A stretch of DNA of 64,000 nt. Origin: CAZXEU01 sp965207385. GTDB lineage: Bacteria > Bacteroidota > Rhodothermia > Rhodothermales > Bin80. The notes under the pieces are model-generated. The model did not search any database. It was not told where the DNA came from and saw nothing but the letters and a program-made list of their open reading frames with translations. The translations under genes and the position numbers were made by a program. Location of the stretch: positions 88,822 to 152,821 of the forward strand of contig CBDBLZ010000017.1 of the NCBI GenBank assembly GCA_965207385.1, in the 5' to 3' direction. This document shows positions 18,999-28,741 of the stretch, one piece after another (within the stretch, counting starts at the first letter, position 1; each line of letters opens with the position of its first letter).

Positions 18999-19555
18999 TG
19001 GCCGCACCGAACGTAGTGGAGGCCCTGGCGGTTGCCACCGGCTTTCTGTGCGTCTGGCTATACATACGGCAGATTGTGTGGTCATGGCCGGTAACCATCG
19101 TAAGTGCAGCACTCTTCTTTGCGCTCTTTCTTGAGGCGCGCCTTTACGCCAACATGGGGCTCCAACTGGTTTTCGTGGGCGTAGCCGTCTATGGATGGCA
19201 CCAGTGGCTGCGTGGCGGCGCAGAAGGAAAGGGAGTGACCGTTCGACGTACGCCCGGCAAAGAGGCTGCCGTGCTGGCTGCGGTCACGGCTGGAGCAAGC
19301 CTCAGCCTCTTCCTTGTTCTTCGTTCGTACACGGACGCCAGCGTGCCGCTCTGGGACTCCATTGCCACGGCGCTCAGCCTGGCGGGGCAGTGGATGCTGG
19401 CAAGAAAGAGGCTGGAGAATTGGCTGGTCTGGATCGCGGCCGATCTCATTTTTGTCGCTATATATTTGACGGCTGGCCTGTACCTTACCGCTGGCCTCTA
19501 CGCCGCCTACCTCGGCCTGGCCGTCAAAGGCTATCTCACTTGGCGAAGTCCGTAA
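18998..19555 (+). CDS. pnuC: Nicotinamide mononucleotide/riboside transporter PnuC
   Basis: A 185-aa membrane protein starting at GTG 18998, sharing one base with the preceding stop. Seven hydrophobic helices and the PnuC pattern are visible: LYIRQIVWSWPVTIVSA, ARLYANMGLQLVFVGVAVYGWHQWLRGG, and the C-terminal WLVWIAADLIFVAIYLTAGLYLTAGLYAAYLGLAVKGYL segment (shown in full only as family type; key part WIAADLIFVAIYL). It imports nicotinamide riboside for NAD salvage. nadC 8 kb upstream belongs to the de novo route. Confidence 0.92.
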   Translation: MAAPNVVEALAVATGFLCVWLYIRQIVWSWPVTIVSAALFFALFLEARLYANMGLQLVFVGVAVYGWHQWLRGGAEGKGVTVRRTPGKEAAVLAAVTAGASLSLFLVLRSYTDASVPLWDSIATALSLAGQWMLARKRLENWLVWIAADLIFVAIYLTAGLYLTAGLYAAYLGLAVKGYLTWRSP

Positions 19556-19568
19556 GTTGCCGGAAAAC

Positions 19569-19609
19569 TCCCCGGGCAGGCGGCGCATTGCGCAGCGGTT
19601 TCCCGGGGA
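19569..19609 (+). terminator. Hairpin after pnuC
   Basis: TCCCCGGG (19569-19576) pairs with CCCGGGGA (19602-19609), with a smaller GCGC stem inside. It sits 14 bases after the pnuC stop and closes the operon; no T run, so terminator function is inferred. Confidence 0.4.
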
Positions 19610-19693
19610 AGCGCCCCGGACTGCCGCAACAACGGCCGGGCTACGGCGTGCAGACTGCAGCCAGGGCCCTTTTCACGTTAAACCCCGCAGACC

Positions 19694-20017
19694 ATGACGG
19701 AATCCCATACCCAGTCAGTTCTCAATAGCCTCAGTGAAGCCGAGAGGGCTGTGTTCCAGTCCGAATTCAATCGAAGCCGCAAGGATCCGACGCACGGGCT
19801 CCTCTTCTGCATGATTCTCGGCTTTATCGGCGGACAGAGGTTTTACCTCGGACAGGCAGGCCTGGGCATTCTCTACCTTGTCTTCTTCTGGACCGCGATC
19901 CCGCTGATCGTCTCCATCGTGGAGTGCTTTTACATAGTGGAACGCGTGCATGCCCACAACGACCAAATCGCAAGCGAGATCATCGCCAGGATTAGCAGGC
20001 AACGGGCGGCACCGTGA
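19694..20017 (+). CDS. TM2 domain-containing membrane protein
   Basis: A 107-aa protein with a charged N-terminal third followed by two transmembrane helices. LLFCMILGFIGGQRFYLGQAGLGILYLVFFW is the TM2 domain pattern (Gly-rich turn GGQRFYLGQ between the helices). Function of bacterial TM2 proteins is generally unknown. It stands alone, convergent with the DUF1501 gene. Confidence 0.85.
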   Translation: MTESHTQSVLNSLSEAERAVFQSEFNRSRKDPTHGLLFCMILGFIGGQRFYLGQAGLGILYLVFFWTAIPLIVSIVECFYIVERVHAHNDQIASEIIARISRQRAAP

Positions 20018-20269
20018 TTTGAGCGGCGAGAATCCGGCAATGCGCCGGGTGCCGTGCGTGCTCCAACCGGCGCTGCATGCGAAACGCTTCCGGCACGTGG
20101 CGCAACGGGCCGCGGCGCGGGCCCGCTGCATGACAATTTCCTTGCACCTCACGTGCCTGCCAGGCACTCCGCCACAGCTACAAAGCGCGGCAGGGCCCCA
20201 TGCGCGAAGAGAGGGCGGCTCCGCTTTCAGGCCAGTACAGCACCACGCGCGGCGTCCGGCCGGGCCGGC

Positions 20270-21907
20270 CTAACGCACCACCGTCATGGTCCGCGACTGG
20301 CCAGCACGTCCAGACTCCAGCCGGTAAAGGTACCTTCCGCTCGGAAGGCCTTGCGCAAAGAAGCGCACCTCGTGCAGCCCCGCAGGCCGCGTAGCGTCCA
20401 CCAGCGTCCGCACGAGACGGCCCTGCAGGTCGAACACGCGCAGGCGGACGTGATCCGTTCGCCGCAGCGAATACTCGATGCTGGTTACGTCCGCAAACGG
20501 ATTCGGGTAATTCTGGCGCAGCTCGAATTGCTCCGGCAGCTCTCTGCGCTGCGTGCGCGTCACGAGAGGATCCGCCGGATCGGCGATCACTCCCATCGAC
20601 TCGAATGAGCCCCCAAGCACCGTCTCACTTGCTGAAGCGCTGAAACCAAACCAGTCTCGCAGTACGGTCGCATACACGGAGCGAAAATCTACGCCGTGCT
20701 TCAGATTGCCGGCGCCGTCTAGGTCGCTCAGCGACGGCGCGTTGCCGAACAGCCCGCCATTTGCACCGGGGCCGAAGAGAAACAGCGGTGCAGCCGTCCC
20801 GTGATCGGTCCCTAACGAGCCGTTTTCTTCCACGCGCCGTCCAAATTCCGAAAAGGTCATCACCAATACGTCTTTTCCCAATCCGGCGGCTCTCAGATCG
20901 CGAAGAAACATCGGTACCGCTTCTGCAAGCTGCCCGAGCAGATTGGCGTGCCTTCCGTACGTGGCCCCCTGCGTGCCGTGGGTGTCGAAACCTCCGATAC
21001 TCACATGGTACACCCTCGCACCCAGGTCGCCCTTGATCAGGCGCGCCACAACGGACAGCTTGTAGGCCAAGCTGTTGTAGTCCTGGGCGGAATACTCTAC
21101 TTCATTACGTCCGGCTTCTGCGGCTGCATGTATGGCCTTGCCGTAGCGAAACGCATCATTCGCTACGCGCCTCACATAGGACATCTCGTGCCCGTAGGCC
21201 GTGTCCGGGATGCCGTCCTCGTCGTATATGCGCCCGGACCTGACAAGCCGCTCGAAACGAGCCGCGCTTGCAACCGACATGCCCATATTGCGGACCGATC
21301 CCTGGAAGAGCACGCCTGGAAGGCCTCCGATCTGTACGGCAAGCGGATACGGCGTAGGATCGCTGACAAAGTCCGGGTATTCCGTCTCGAGCTGCCTGCC
21401 CGTCCATCCACTCAGTTCGTGATTGTCGCCGGGCCGGCCGCTCATCCAGATGTCTGTTCCCCTGAAATGAGACAGGCTGGAGGATGGATACCCCACCGCC
21501 TGGACGATGGCCATCCGCCCGTCGCCATAGAGTCCCGCAAGCGGGGAAAGTGCGGGATGCATCCCGAGCGTGGGCGTAAGCGGCAGGGCGACGCTCTTGG
21601 GTATGGCCAGGCGCGGACGGGCCCTGAAATAGTGGCCGTCCTCGACCGGAATGATGGTATTGAGACCGTCGTTGCCACCCTCCAGCTGGATCAGCACCAG
21701 GATCCTGTCCGAAGAGCCCCGACGCAGGTGCTCCAGCAGCGGGCTGCGTCCAAGGGCCGTAACGGCGGTGGAGCCGAGCATGACGCTAGCGCCTGCGGAA
21801 AGACCGAGGCCCATGACGAAGTCCCGCCGAGACCATCGGCGGTGCTCCGCCTCGTGCGCGCACCCGTGTTCCGGGCAACTGCCGAATCTCATGCCGCGCT
21901 TGGCCAT
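20270..21907 (-). CDS. DUF1501 family secreted protein with T9SS C-terminal sorting domain
   Basis: A 545-aa protein from ATG 21907. The N-terminus has a twin-arginine signal (SRRDFVMGLGLSAGASVML). The DUF1501 (sulfatase-like fold) core shows LIQLEGGNDGLNTIIPVEDG, HPALSPLAGLYGDGRMAIVQAVGYP, SHFRGTDIWMSG, GGFDTHGTQ and FSEFGRRVEENGSLGTDHGTAAPLFLFG. Residues about 465-545 form a type A T9SS sorting domain (ELRQNYPNPFADVTSIEYSL, VFDLQGRLVRTLVD, LPSGRYLYRLESG), so the protein should be anchored or released at the cell surface. The DUF1800 gene lies 5 bases upstream in the same operon. Enzymatic activity unknown. Confidence 0.92.
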   Translation of the reverse strand: MAKRGMRFGSCPEHGCAHEAEHRRWSRRDFVMGLGLSAGASVMLGSTAVTALGRSPLLEHLRRGSSDRILVLIQLEGGNDGLNTIIPVEDGHYFRARPRLAIPKSVALPLTPTLGMHPALSPLAGLYGDGRMAIVQAVGYPSSSLSHFRGTDIWMSGRPGDNHELSGWTGRQLETEYPDFVSDPTPYPLAVQIGGLPGVLFQGSVRNMGMSVASAARFERLVRSGRIYDEDGIPDTAYGHEMSYVRRVANDAFRYGKAIHAAAEAGRNEVEYSAQDYNSLAYKLSVVARLIKGDLGARVYHVSIGGFDTHGTQGATYGRHANLLGQLAEAVPMFLRDLRAAGLGKDVLVMTFSEFGRRVEENGSLGTDHGTAAPLFLFGPGANGGLFGNAPSLSDLDGAGNLKHGVDFRSVYATVLRDWFGFSASASETVLGGSFESMGVIADPADPLVTRTQRRELPEQFELRQNYPNPFADVTSIEYSLRRTDHVRLRVFDLQGRLVRTLVDATRPAGLHEVRFFAQGLPSGRYLYRLESGRAGQSRTMTVVR

Positions 21908-21912
21908 AGCAA

Positions 21913-23526
21913 TCAGGTAAGCTGGTATTCCGGAAGCTGCGTCAGGTACAGCAGGTATCGCGTCATAGCGAAGGCAATGCCCTGCCGATACAGATTCCAC
22001 GAATACCAGGGGGCGCTGCCGAGAAAGATCTTGGCAAGGTCCCGCACGTGCGCGGGGCCGTTCGCAATCTCCTCCGGAATGGGAAAGCTGTCGAGGTCGC
22101 CGGCAAATTGCTCCGGCGCATCCAGGCTGAGCTCCGACAGCGGCGCTGCAATAAAGTGCTCCGCGAGCGCAACAGGCGCGTTGAAGGCAACCAGCGGATC
22201 CTCCGCGTCCAGAAGCTCCCGGGCAAGCGGCACCAGGTTCAGCGGACGGTTCGCTACGCCGCCACGCACCAGGAAATCCAGCTCCTTCCAGCGCTGCGGC
22301 AGCGACGAGGTAGATATCCAGGTCCGGTAACCGGGCCATCCCGCCACGTTGGGCGGATTGAGCAGCCGCTGGCCGAGAATCCTCAGACTATCCGCCACAC
22401 GGTACAGCCCGGTCCGTTCCACGTCGATATGACCCAACTCTTTCATCAGACCGACAACCAGGGCTGCCGGACTCTTGATCTTGGATCCGATGACCTCCTC
22501 TGCATAGAAATGCCGGCTGGCCAGGATGGCCTGCACCACCGGAGCAATCTCGAATCCGCTGTCCAGAAAGATGTCGGCCAGCGAGGCCGCTATCTCGTCC
22601 GTGGGGGTTTCGTAGACAAACTCCCGGTAGAGCTTCCTCGCCATGAAGTCCGCGATCTGCCGGGCCCTGGCTTCGAAGATGAGATCATGCACACCCCTGT
22701 AGTCGTACCGACCGCGCTGGCCGAACAGCTCCTTTTCGCTGGCATCGCCCCTGCTGTGGCTATACCGGGCCTCGAACCTCTGGTAGTCCACCTGCCATCC
22801 CGCCAGGGCTCGTGACAGCTCGACAATGTCCTGCTGCGTGTAGTTCGAGGCTCCGCCGGCGTCCAGCTGCCCCATGGTGTAGAGCTCCAGGAGCTCCCGG
22901 GCATAGTTTTCGTTGGGTTCCTGGCGTGTGCTGAGCCGGCCATCCAGGTAGACCAGCATGGCCGGACACACGCCGATGCGGATGACGAAGTCCTTGAAAT
23001 TGCCCAGTGCGCTCGCCTGAATCAGCTCTACGTACTGGTAGGCCATGATGGCGAAGAAGTACGTCTCCCTTTCCGTAGCGAAATGGTCGTGCCAGAATAG
23101 CGCGAGCTTCTCGCGGAGCCCGCCACGGACCATTGCTTCAATCCAAGAGGCCACCATTGCCGCGAACCACGGTCCCTGCAAATTGGCGTACTTGCGTCTC
23201 TCTTCATCTGTCCCGCCCCAGGGCGGAAAGTAACCGGCCCATGCCGGCGGCTCTATTACCGGTGCAGCCAGTGCCTCGCGGACGATGCGCGAAGCAGCCT
23301 GATCCGCGGGCATGCCAACCAGTTCCGTTACCTGCTCGTTGGCGGCGCCAAAGGCCGCTCTTCGCAGCAGATGAATGGCCTGCGCACGCGTAAGCGGTTC
23401 CACTTTCGGCTCCAGGCCATAAGCCGTCTGCAGCGCCGGCGGCGCATTGGAACGGGCATTGCCGGCGGCACGAGCGCCACGCGGCCGTCCGTACCTGACA
23501 GGTGGCTCGTAGACAGGACCGCTCAT
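21913..23526 (-). CDS. DUF1800 family protein
   Basis: About 537 aa from ATG 23526, chosen because GGAAGAG sits just upstream; ATG 23550 is the alternative. Longer open frame to 23898 lacks family character. DUF1800 signatures: AIHLLRRAAFGA, KLALFWHDHFAT, FKDFVIRIGVCPAMLVYLDG, PNENYARELLELYTMG, the ELSRALAGWQ motif, and PNVAGWPG near the end. DUF1800 and DUF1501 are almost always neighbours in Bacteroidota, Planctomycetota and relatives and are thought to act together on the outside of the cell; the substrate is unknown. No obvious signal peptide is seen at either start. Confidence 0.9.
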   Translation of the reverse strand: MSGPVYEPPVRYGRPRGARAAGNARSNAPPALQTAYGLEPKVEPLTRAQAIHLLRRAAFGAANEQVTELVGMPADQAASRIVREALAAPVIEPPAWAGYFPPWGGTDEERRKYANLQGPWFAAMVASWIEAMVRGGLREKLALFWHDHFATERETYFFAIMAYQYVELIQASALGNFKDFVIRIGVCPAMLVYLDGRLSTRQEPNENYARELLELYTMGQLDAGGASNYTQQDIVELSRALAGWQVDYQRFEARYSHSRGDASEKELFGQRGRYDYRGVHDLIFEARARQIADFMARKLYREFVYETPTDEIAASLADIFLDSGFEIAPVVQAILASRHFYAEEVIGSKIKSPAALVVGLMKELGHIDVERTGLYRVADSLRILGQRLLNPPNVAGWPGYRTWISTSSLPQRWKELDFLVRGGVANRPLNLVPLARELLDAEDPLVAFNAPVALAEHFIAAPLSELSLDAPEQFAGDLDSFPIPEEIANGPAHVRDLAKIFLGSAPWYSWNLYRQGIAFAMTRYLLYLTQLPEYQLT

Positions 23527-23892
23527 TGCTCTTCCATGCGTAGTTGGCATCCTTGAGGATGCCGATCCGTGACGATGGTTCCGAAAGGACCTTAATCGCG
23601 CCTTAGCGGTGCCGGTGCTGTACAAGAAGCGCTGTGTACTTTCTCGAATGGCAGGGCTACCTTGCCCTGCATCGATTTTCGGCTTGTGCGCCGCTCCCAC
23701 AAACCGCAAGCTTATCTGCAAGCCGGTCGCAACAGGTGGCCCCACTTCGCACGCTGATACCACCAGCTGCTTCATTCGGCCGCGATGCGGCGCTGGACCA
23801 AGCAGCGGCATTTGATGTAGTGCCGGGCTATCGCAATCGGCCGCGCACGGACACCGATTCGCCCCTCGGGGCGGCCTGCGAGGAGATAGTCC
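23527..23892. promoter_or_regulatory. Divergent intergenic region between the DUF1800 operon and the lactate permease
   Basis: About 370 bases between divergent genes, so it must hold both promoters. I see no clear -35/-10 pair, operator or RNA gene. Just before 23893 there is GAGGAGAT, a good ribosome binding site for a TTG start. Confidence 0.4.
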
Positions 23893-25749
23893 TTGCAAGC
23901 CGCTTTGGCAATTGGCATAGCTGACATGAATTCTGCGACGCTCGCCGTTCTTGCGTTTTCGCCCATCGTGGTGGTGGGCCTGTTCCTGGTCGTGCTACGC
24001 TGGCCGGCCAGCCGGGCGATGCCGCTTTCGTACGTTGCGGCGGTCGCACTCGCGGCCCTCGTCTGGCAGGTGGCGGCCCGTCAAATCGCGGCCGCCACGA
24101 TTCACGGGCTGATTGTCGCCGCCACCCTGCTCTACATCATTTTCGGAGCCATTCTGCTGCTCAACACACTCCAGGAAAGCGGCGCGCTCGCAGTCATTCG
24201 CGAGGGCCTCACGGGCATTTCGCCGGATCGGCGCATACAGGTCATCATAATAGCCTGGCTATTCGGTTCTTTCATTGAAGGATCCGCTGGCTTTGGCACG
24301 CCCGCTGCCGTCGCCGTACCTCTCATGGTTGGCCTCGGCTTCCCTGCCATGGCTGCCGTCGTCGCGGGCATGATCATCCAGAGCACGCCCGTTTCGTTCG
24401 GGGCCCTCGGAACGCCCATACTGGTGGGAGTCAACACCGGGATATCTGGAGATGCTTCCGTGGCCGCCGTCGCCGGCGCGGCCGGCCTCGGACCGGAAAG
24501 CGCAGAGTGGCTGTCCTATCTGGCCGTGATTGGCGGCAGGGTCGCCCTGCTGCATGCCGTGGCCGGCACGCTGATACCGCTACTGGTAGTCTCCCTCATG
24601 ACGCGGTTTTTCGGCCGCGACAGGTCTCTTGTCGCCGGGCTGCGCGTCTGGAAGTTCGCCCTCTTTTCGGCCTTTGCCATGACGGTTCCATACCTGGTTG
24701 TAGCGAGCGTGCTGGGCCCGGAATTCCCGTCCTTAGCGGGTGGTCTGGTGGGCATGGCCATAGTGATCCCGGCTGCCAGGGCGGGCCTTTTCATGCCGCG
24801 AAAGGACCGCGTATGGGACTTCGGGCCCCGCGCCACGTGGGAGCGAGACTGGACGGGTTCTCTGGAGGTAGCAAGCACCGACGGCCGTGACCGGCGCATG
24901 CACCTGGTAACAGCCTGGGCGCCGTACATGCTGATCGCACTGCTGCTTGTCGCGACGCGCATTCCCGCATTCGGCCTTAAGGCGCTGCTCCAGGCGCCCC
25001 TGGCGACACTTACGCTACCGAACCTTCTGGGCACCGGTATTTCGTCGTCGATTCAGCCTCTCTACCTGCCTGGCACCATCTTCGTCGCGGTGTCAATGGC
25101 CACCTTTGCCCTGCACCGCATGCAGGCAGGGGCCTATCGGCGCGCCTGGGTCCACTCGGCAAAGACGATGATTCCGGCATCTGTGGCTCTTGTATTCACC
25201 GTGCCGATGGTACAGGTGTTCATACAGTCCTCCGGGGGCGCGGCAGGTTTCGACGGCATGCCCATAGTGCTGGCCGAGGGCGTAGCACAGCTGGCCGGTA
25301 CGGCCTACCCGCTGTTTGCGCCCGTTATTGGCGGATTCGGTGCGTTTGTAGCCGGAAGCAATACCATCAGCAACATGATGTTTTCGTTGTTCCAGTTCGG
25401 GGTCGGCACGCGTATAGGCGTAGATCCAACGTGGATGGTTGCGCTGCAGGCGGTGGGGGGCGCAGCGGGCAATATCATCTGCGTTCACAACGTCGTCGCG
25501 GCCTCGGCCGTAGCGGGACTGGTCGGCAAGGAAGGTTCCATCATACGCAAGACGCTCCCGGCGTTCTGCTATTACGCTGCGGTGTGCGGCTTCCTGGGCT
25601 ACGCCATCGTCCGGGCCGCCGAGGCCGGTATCTGGAACATGGGTTTATTCGGACTGGTCACGGTGTATGGGCTGATGGCCATGCTCGCCGTCGTGGCGCT
25701 CAGGCGCCGCAAGGCTGTTGCAGGGGCATCCTTTCCCCGGCAGTCATGA
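23893..25749 (+). CDS. lctP: L-lactate permease (LctP family)
   Basis: A 618-aa (from TTG 23893) or 607-aa (from ATG 23926) membrane protein; the TTG has a well-placed GAGGAGAT upstream, the ATG has none. About a dozen hydrophobic segments are visible. LctP signatures include LFGSFIEGSAGFGTPAAVAVPLMVGLGFP, QSTPVSFGALGTPILVG and, near the end, GGFGAFVAGSNTISNMMF and AVGGAAGNIICVHNVVAASAVAGL. LctP imports lactate (and glycolate) with protons. No lactate dehydrogenase genes are adjacent; an alcohol dehydrogenase follows. Confidence 0.92.
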   Translation: MQAALAIGIADMNSATLAVLAFSPIVVVGLFLVVLRWPASRAMPLSYVAAVALAALVWQVAARQIAAATIHGLIVAATLLYIIFGAILLLNTLQESGALAVIREGLTGISPDRRIQVIIIAWLFGSFIEGSAGFGTPAAVAVPLMVGLGFPAMAAVVAGMIIQSTPVSFGALGTPILVGVNTGISGDASVAAVAGAAGLGPESAEWLSYLAVIGGRVALLHAVAGTLIPLLVVSLMTRFFGRDRSLVAGLRVWKFALFSAFAMTVPYLVVASVLGPEFPSLAGGLVGMAIVIPAARAGLFMPRKDRVWDFGPRATWERDWTGSLEVASTDGRDRRMHLVTAWAPYMLIALLLVATRIPAFGLKALLQAPLATLTLPNLLGTGISSSIQPLYLPGTIFVAVSMATFALHRMQAGAYRRAWVHSAKTMIPASVALVFTVPMVQVFIQSSGGAAGFDGMPIVLAEGVAQLAGTAYPLFAPVIGGFGAFVAGSNTISNMMFSLFQFGVGTRIGVDPTWMVALQAVGGAAGNIICVHNVVAASAVAGLVGKEGSIIRKTLPAFCYYAAVCGFLGYAIVRAAEAGIWNMGLFGLVTVYGLMAMLAVVALRRRKAVAGASFPRQS

Positions 25750-25825
25750 GGGATGTCACCAGCCGGAGCCTGGGTCTCGTCTGAGGCGCTGCCAGCGCGA
25801 AGGGACGCCATAAGCTTACCATACC

Positions 25826-26932
25826 ATGCCCAGGAAAACCCGCGCCGCTGTCCTTTTTGAAATAGGCGAGCCGATGCGCATCGAGGAGCTGGAGCTTGCC
25901 CCGCCGGGCCCTGCAGAGGTCCTGGTGCGCATGCTGGCTGCCGGCATCTGTCGCAGCGACTGGCACGTATGTACCGGGGACACGCCGCATCCCCTGCCGG
26001 TGGCAGTCGGTCACGAGGGCGCGGGCGTGGTGGAGGCCGTGGGACGGGACATTGCGCATCTCGAGCCTGGCATGTCCGTCATCCTGAGCTGGGCTCCTGC
26101 GTGCAAGGCATGCTTTTACTGCCGGAAGGAGCGGCCCGCTTTGTGCGAGGCGTTCACGCCCACCATCTGGCAAGGTACCATGCCTGACGGAAGAACGCGT
26201 TATTCATGGCACGGAGCACCCGTTTATCACTACTGCGGTCTGGGCTGCTTCTCGGAATACACGGTAGTGCCTGCCGAGGCCTGTATCGCAGTGGCGGAGC
26301 CTTTGCCGCCGGCCATAGCTGCGCTTATCGGCTGCGCGGCGGCAACCGGCGTCGGTGCCGTCCTCAATACCGCGCTCGTTGAGGCCGGCTGCAGTGCAGC
26401 CGTCTTCGGTGCGGGCGGCATTGGATTGTCAGCCCTGATGGCGCTGGGACTGGCCGGGGCAAATCCTGTCATTGCCGTCGATACCGAAAAGCGGCGCCAA
26501 CCGGACGCGCTGGCTCTTGGCGCCACCCATTTCCTTGCAGGAGGTGCCGGAGCTGCCGCGGCCATACGAGAGCTGACCCGTACGCGAGGCGTCGACTATG
26601 CATTCGATGCCACGGGAGAGCCCTCTGTCCAGGAGCAGTGCCTTGCTGCCGTGCGCCCCGGAGGAACGGCCGTGCTGACAGGTCTGGCACCTGTGGGAAG
26701 TACGACCAATCTGCCGGGCGCCGTCATCACGCGGCAGGAGAAGACCGTAAAGGGATCCTACTATGGAAGCTGCGTCCCGGAACGCGACTTTGCCCGCATA
26801 GCCCGCCTGTACGTAAGCGGAAAGCTTGACCTCGACAGGCTCCTCACGCGGACGTACACGCTGCAGGAAGTAAACCGCGCCTACTCGGATCTCGCAGGGG
26901 GGCTGCTCGCCCGGGGCGCAATTGTCTTTTGA
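25826..26932 (+). CDS. Zinc-dependent alcohol dehydrogenase (MDR family, class III-like)
   Basis: A 368-aa medium-chain dehydrogenase. Catalytic zinc ligands lie in AAGICRSDWHV and VGHEGAGVVEAVG; the structural zinc lobe is complete (CKACFYCRKERPALC). The NAD-binding Rossmann motif is FGAGGIGLSAL followed by VIAVDTEKRR, whose Asp favours NAD over NADP. C-terminal part has TVKGSYYGSCVPERDFARIA, as in class III-type enzymes. Likely an NAD-dependent alcohol or aldehyde/formaldehyde-adduct dehydrogenase; substrate open. It is convergent with the ABC exporter, 15 bases apart. Confidence 0.88.
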   Translation: MPRKTRAAVLFEIGEPMRIEELELAPPGPAEVLVRMLAAGICRSDWHVCTGDTPHPLPVAVGHEGAGVVEAVGRDIAHLEPGMSVILSWAPACKACFYCRKERPALCEAFTPTIWQGTMPDGRTRYSWHGAPVYHYCGLGCFSEYTVVPAEACIAVAEPLPPAIAALIGCAAATGVGAVLNTALVEAGCSAAVFGAGGIGLSALMALGLAGANPVIAVDTEKRRQPDALALGATHFLAGGAGAAAAIRELTRTRGVDYAFDATGEPSVQEQCLAAVRPGGTAVLTGLAPVGSTTNLPGAVITRQEKTVKGSYYGSCVPERDFARIARLYVSGKLDLDRLLTRTYTLQEVNRAYSDLAGGLLARGAIVF

Positions 26933-26947
26933 CCGGAAGTGGCTCCG

Positions 26948-28732
26948 TCAAGCCGCCGTCCACAACTCCTGTTCCTGGTACTGCAGTTCATAGAGCCGCT
27001 TGTACAGGCCTGCCGAGGCCAGCAGATCCTCGTGCGTACCCTGCTCACGCAGCACGCCCTTGTGGAGCACCATAATCCGGTCTGCATGCCGTATGGTCGA
27101 TAGCCTGTGCGCGACGACCAGAGATGTGCGGCCCTCCATGAGCTTGTTGAGTGCCCGCTGGATGAGCTGCTCTGTCTCCGTGTCGACGCTCGATGTGGCC
27201 TCATCGAGCACCAGCACATCCGGATCAAACACCAGTGCGCGGGCAAAGGACAACAGCTGGCGCTGACCGTGCGAAAGCGATGCGCCGCGCTCCCGCACGT
27301 CGTGGGCATAGCCTCCTGGAAGTCGCTCGATAAACGGGTGCGCGCCTATAAGCTTGGAAGCCTCCCGGATGGCAGCCGGAGTGATATCGGGATTCTCAAG
27401 CGAGATGTTCCTCTCTACCGACCCGGAAAACAGGAACACATCCTGCAATACCAGTCCGATGCGCCACCGCAGGTACTTCAGGCGATACCGCTTGATATCC
27501 ATGCCATCCAGCAATATCTCGCCGCGCTGGATGTCATAGAACCTCATGAGCAGGCTGATGATGGTGGTTTTGCCGCTGCCCGTGGCGCCCACAAGGGCCA
27601 CGCACTGCCCCGGCCGTATGGTGAAGGAAACATCGCGGAGCACCCAGTTAGGCTCGTCCTCGCCGGCGCCGTCGTAACTGAACCACACATTGCGGAATTC
27701 GATCAATCCGTCCAGCTTCCTTGACGGCAGGGGATTGGCCGTTTCGGGGAGTGAATGATCCCTGTCCAGGACACCAAAAATGCGCTCCGCTCCCGCCATA
27801 GCCGATTGCAGCGTGTTGAACTGGTCCGACAGGTTGCGTATGGGCTCGAAGAACTGCCGGGCGTACTGAATGAATGCAATCAGTACGCCCACCGTAAGGC
27901 TGCCGCCAAGCGCCTGCACGCCCCCGGTCCAGATGACGAGGCCGATTGCAATGGACGCCAGTATGTCCACCGCTGGCCAGAAGAGCGCGTAGTAGAATAC
28001 GGTCTTGATCTGCGCGATCCGGTGCTCATCGTTGATGGCGCGGAATCTTCGCATTTCTTCGCGCTCCCGGCCAAACAGTTGCACGATGCTCATGCCGGAT
28101 ACATGCTCCTGCAGGAATGCATTCATCCGGGCCACCTGACGGCGGGTCTCCCGGTACTGCCCGCGCACCTTGATCTTGAACCACATGGTTACCCAGAGCA
28201 TGAGTGGCATGATGCCGATGGTAACCAGCGCGAGCACCCAGTCCAGCGAGAACATGAATGCGGTGATGAAGATCAGCCGGAACAGGTCTCCCAGGATCAC
28301 CACCACTCCGGCGGAAAGCACATCACTGAGCGCCTCCACGTCGGCGGTAGTCCGTGTAATCAGCCTGCCGATGGGCGTTCGATCGAAAAAACTGAGCGCC
28401 TGCCGCTGAATGTGGCGGTAGACCCGCACGCGCACATCATAGATAGCCTGCTGCCCGATCCACTGCGTGAGATAGGCATTGACGAAGGCGAGACTGCCCT
28501 CCAGGGCGAGCGCACCCAGCAGCACCACGATCACGGTCCTCAGGCCCAGCAGGTCACCCGGAACGATATAGTCATCAATGGCTATCTGAACCAGCTTCGG
28601 GCGCAGTGGACCGAGAAAGGCCGTAACCAGAACCAGCACGAACGCCAGACCTACCCACCCCTTGTAGGGAATCAGGAAGGCAACAATGCGCCGCAACAGC
28701 CGCCTGTCAATGCCTTTGCCTTGCTCTGCCAT
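26948..28732 (-). CDS. ABC exporter half-transporter with canonical catalytic site (heterodimer subunit)
   Basis: 594 aa: six-helix ABC exporter membrane domain (residues about 20-320) plus a nucleotide-binding domain. Walker A GATGSGKTT starts at 382, Q-loop is LQDVFLF, Walker B is VLVLDE with the catalytic Glu at 511, and the switch His is in AHRLSTIRHAD. The ABC signature is LSHGQ (486-490) instead of LSGGQ. The partner at 29667-31466 has the opposite features (normal signature, missing catalytic Glu), the pattern expected for heterodimeric MDR-type exporters such as TM287/288 or BmrCD. Exports lipids, drugs or peptides; substrate unknown. Confidence 0.9.
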   Translation of the reverse strand: MAEQGKGIDRRLLRRIVAFLIPYKGWVGLAFVLVLVTAFLGPLRPKLVQIAIDDYIVPGDLLGLRTVIVVLLGALALEGSLAFVNAYLTQWIGQQAIYDVRVRVYRHIQRQALSFFDRTPIGRLITRTTADVEALSDVLSAGVVVILGDLFRLIFITAFMFSLDWVLALVTIGIMPLMLWVTMWFKIKVRGQYRETRRQVARMNAFLQEHVSGMSIVQLFGREREEMRRFRAINDEHRIAQIKTVFYYALFWPAVDILASIAIGLVIWTGGVQALGGSLTVGVLIAFIQYARQFFEPIRNLSDQFNTLQSAMAGAERIFGVLDRDHSLPETANPLPSRKLDGLIEFRNVWFSYDGAGEDEPNWVLRDVSFTIRPGQCVALVGATGSGKTTIISLLMRFYDIQRGEILLDGMDIKRYRLKYLRWRIGLVLQDVFLFSGSVERNISLENPDITPAAIREASKLIGAHPFIERLPGGYAHDVRERGASLSHGQRQLLSFARALVFDPDVLVLDEATSSVDTETEQLIQRALNKLMEGRTSLVVAHRLSTIRHADRIMVLHKGVLREQGTHEDLLASAGLYKRLYELQYQEQELWTAA

Positions 28733-28741
28733 GGGCGCTGC

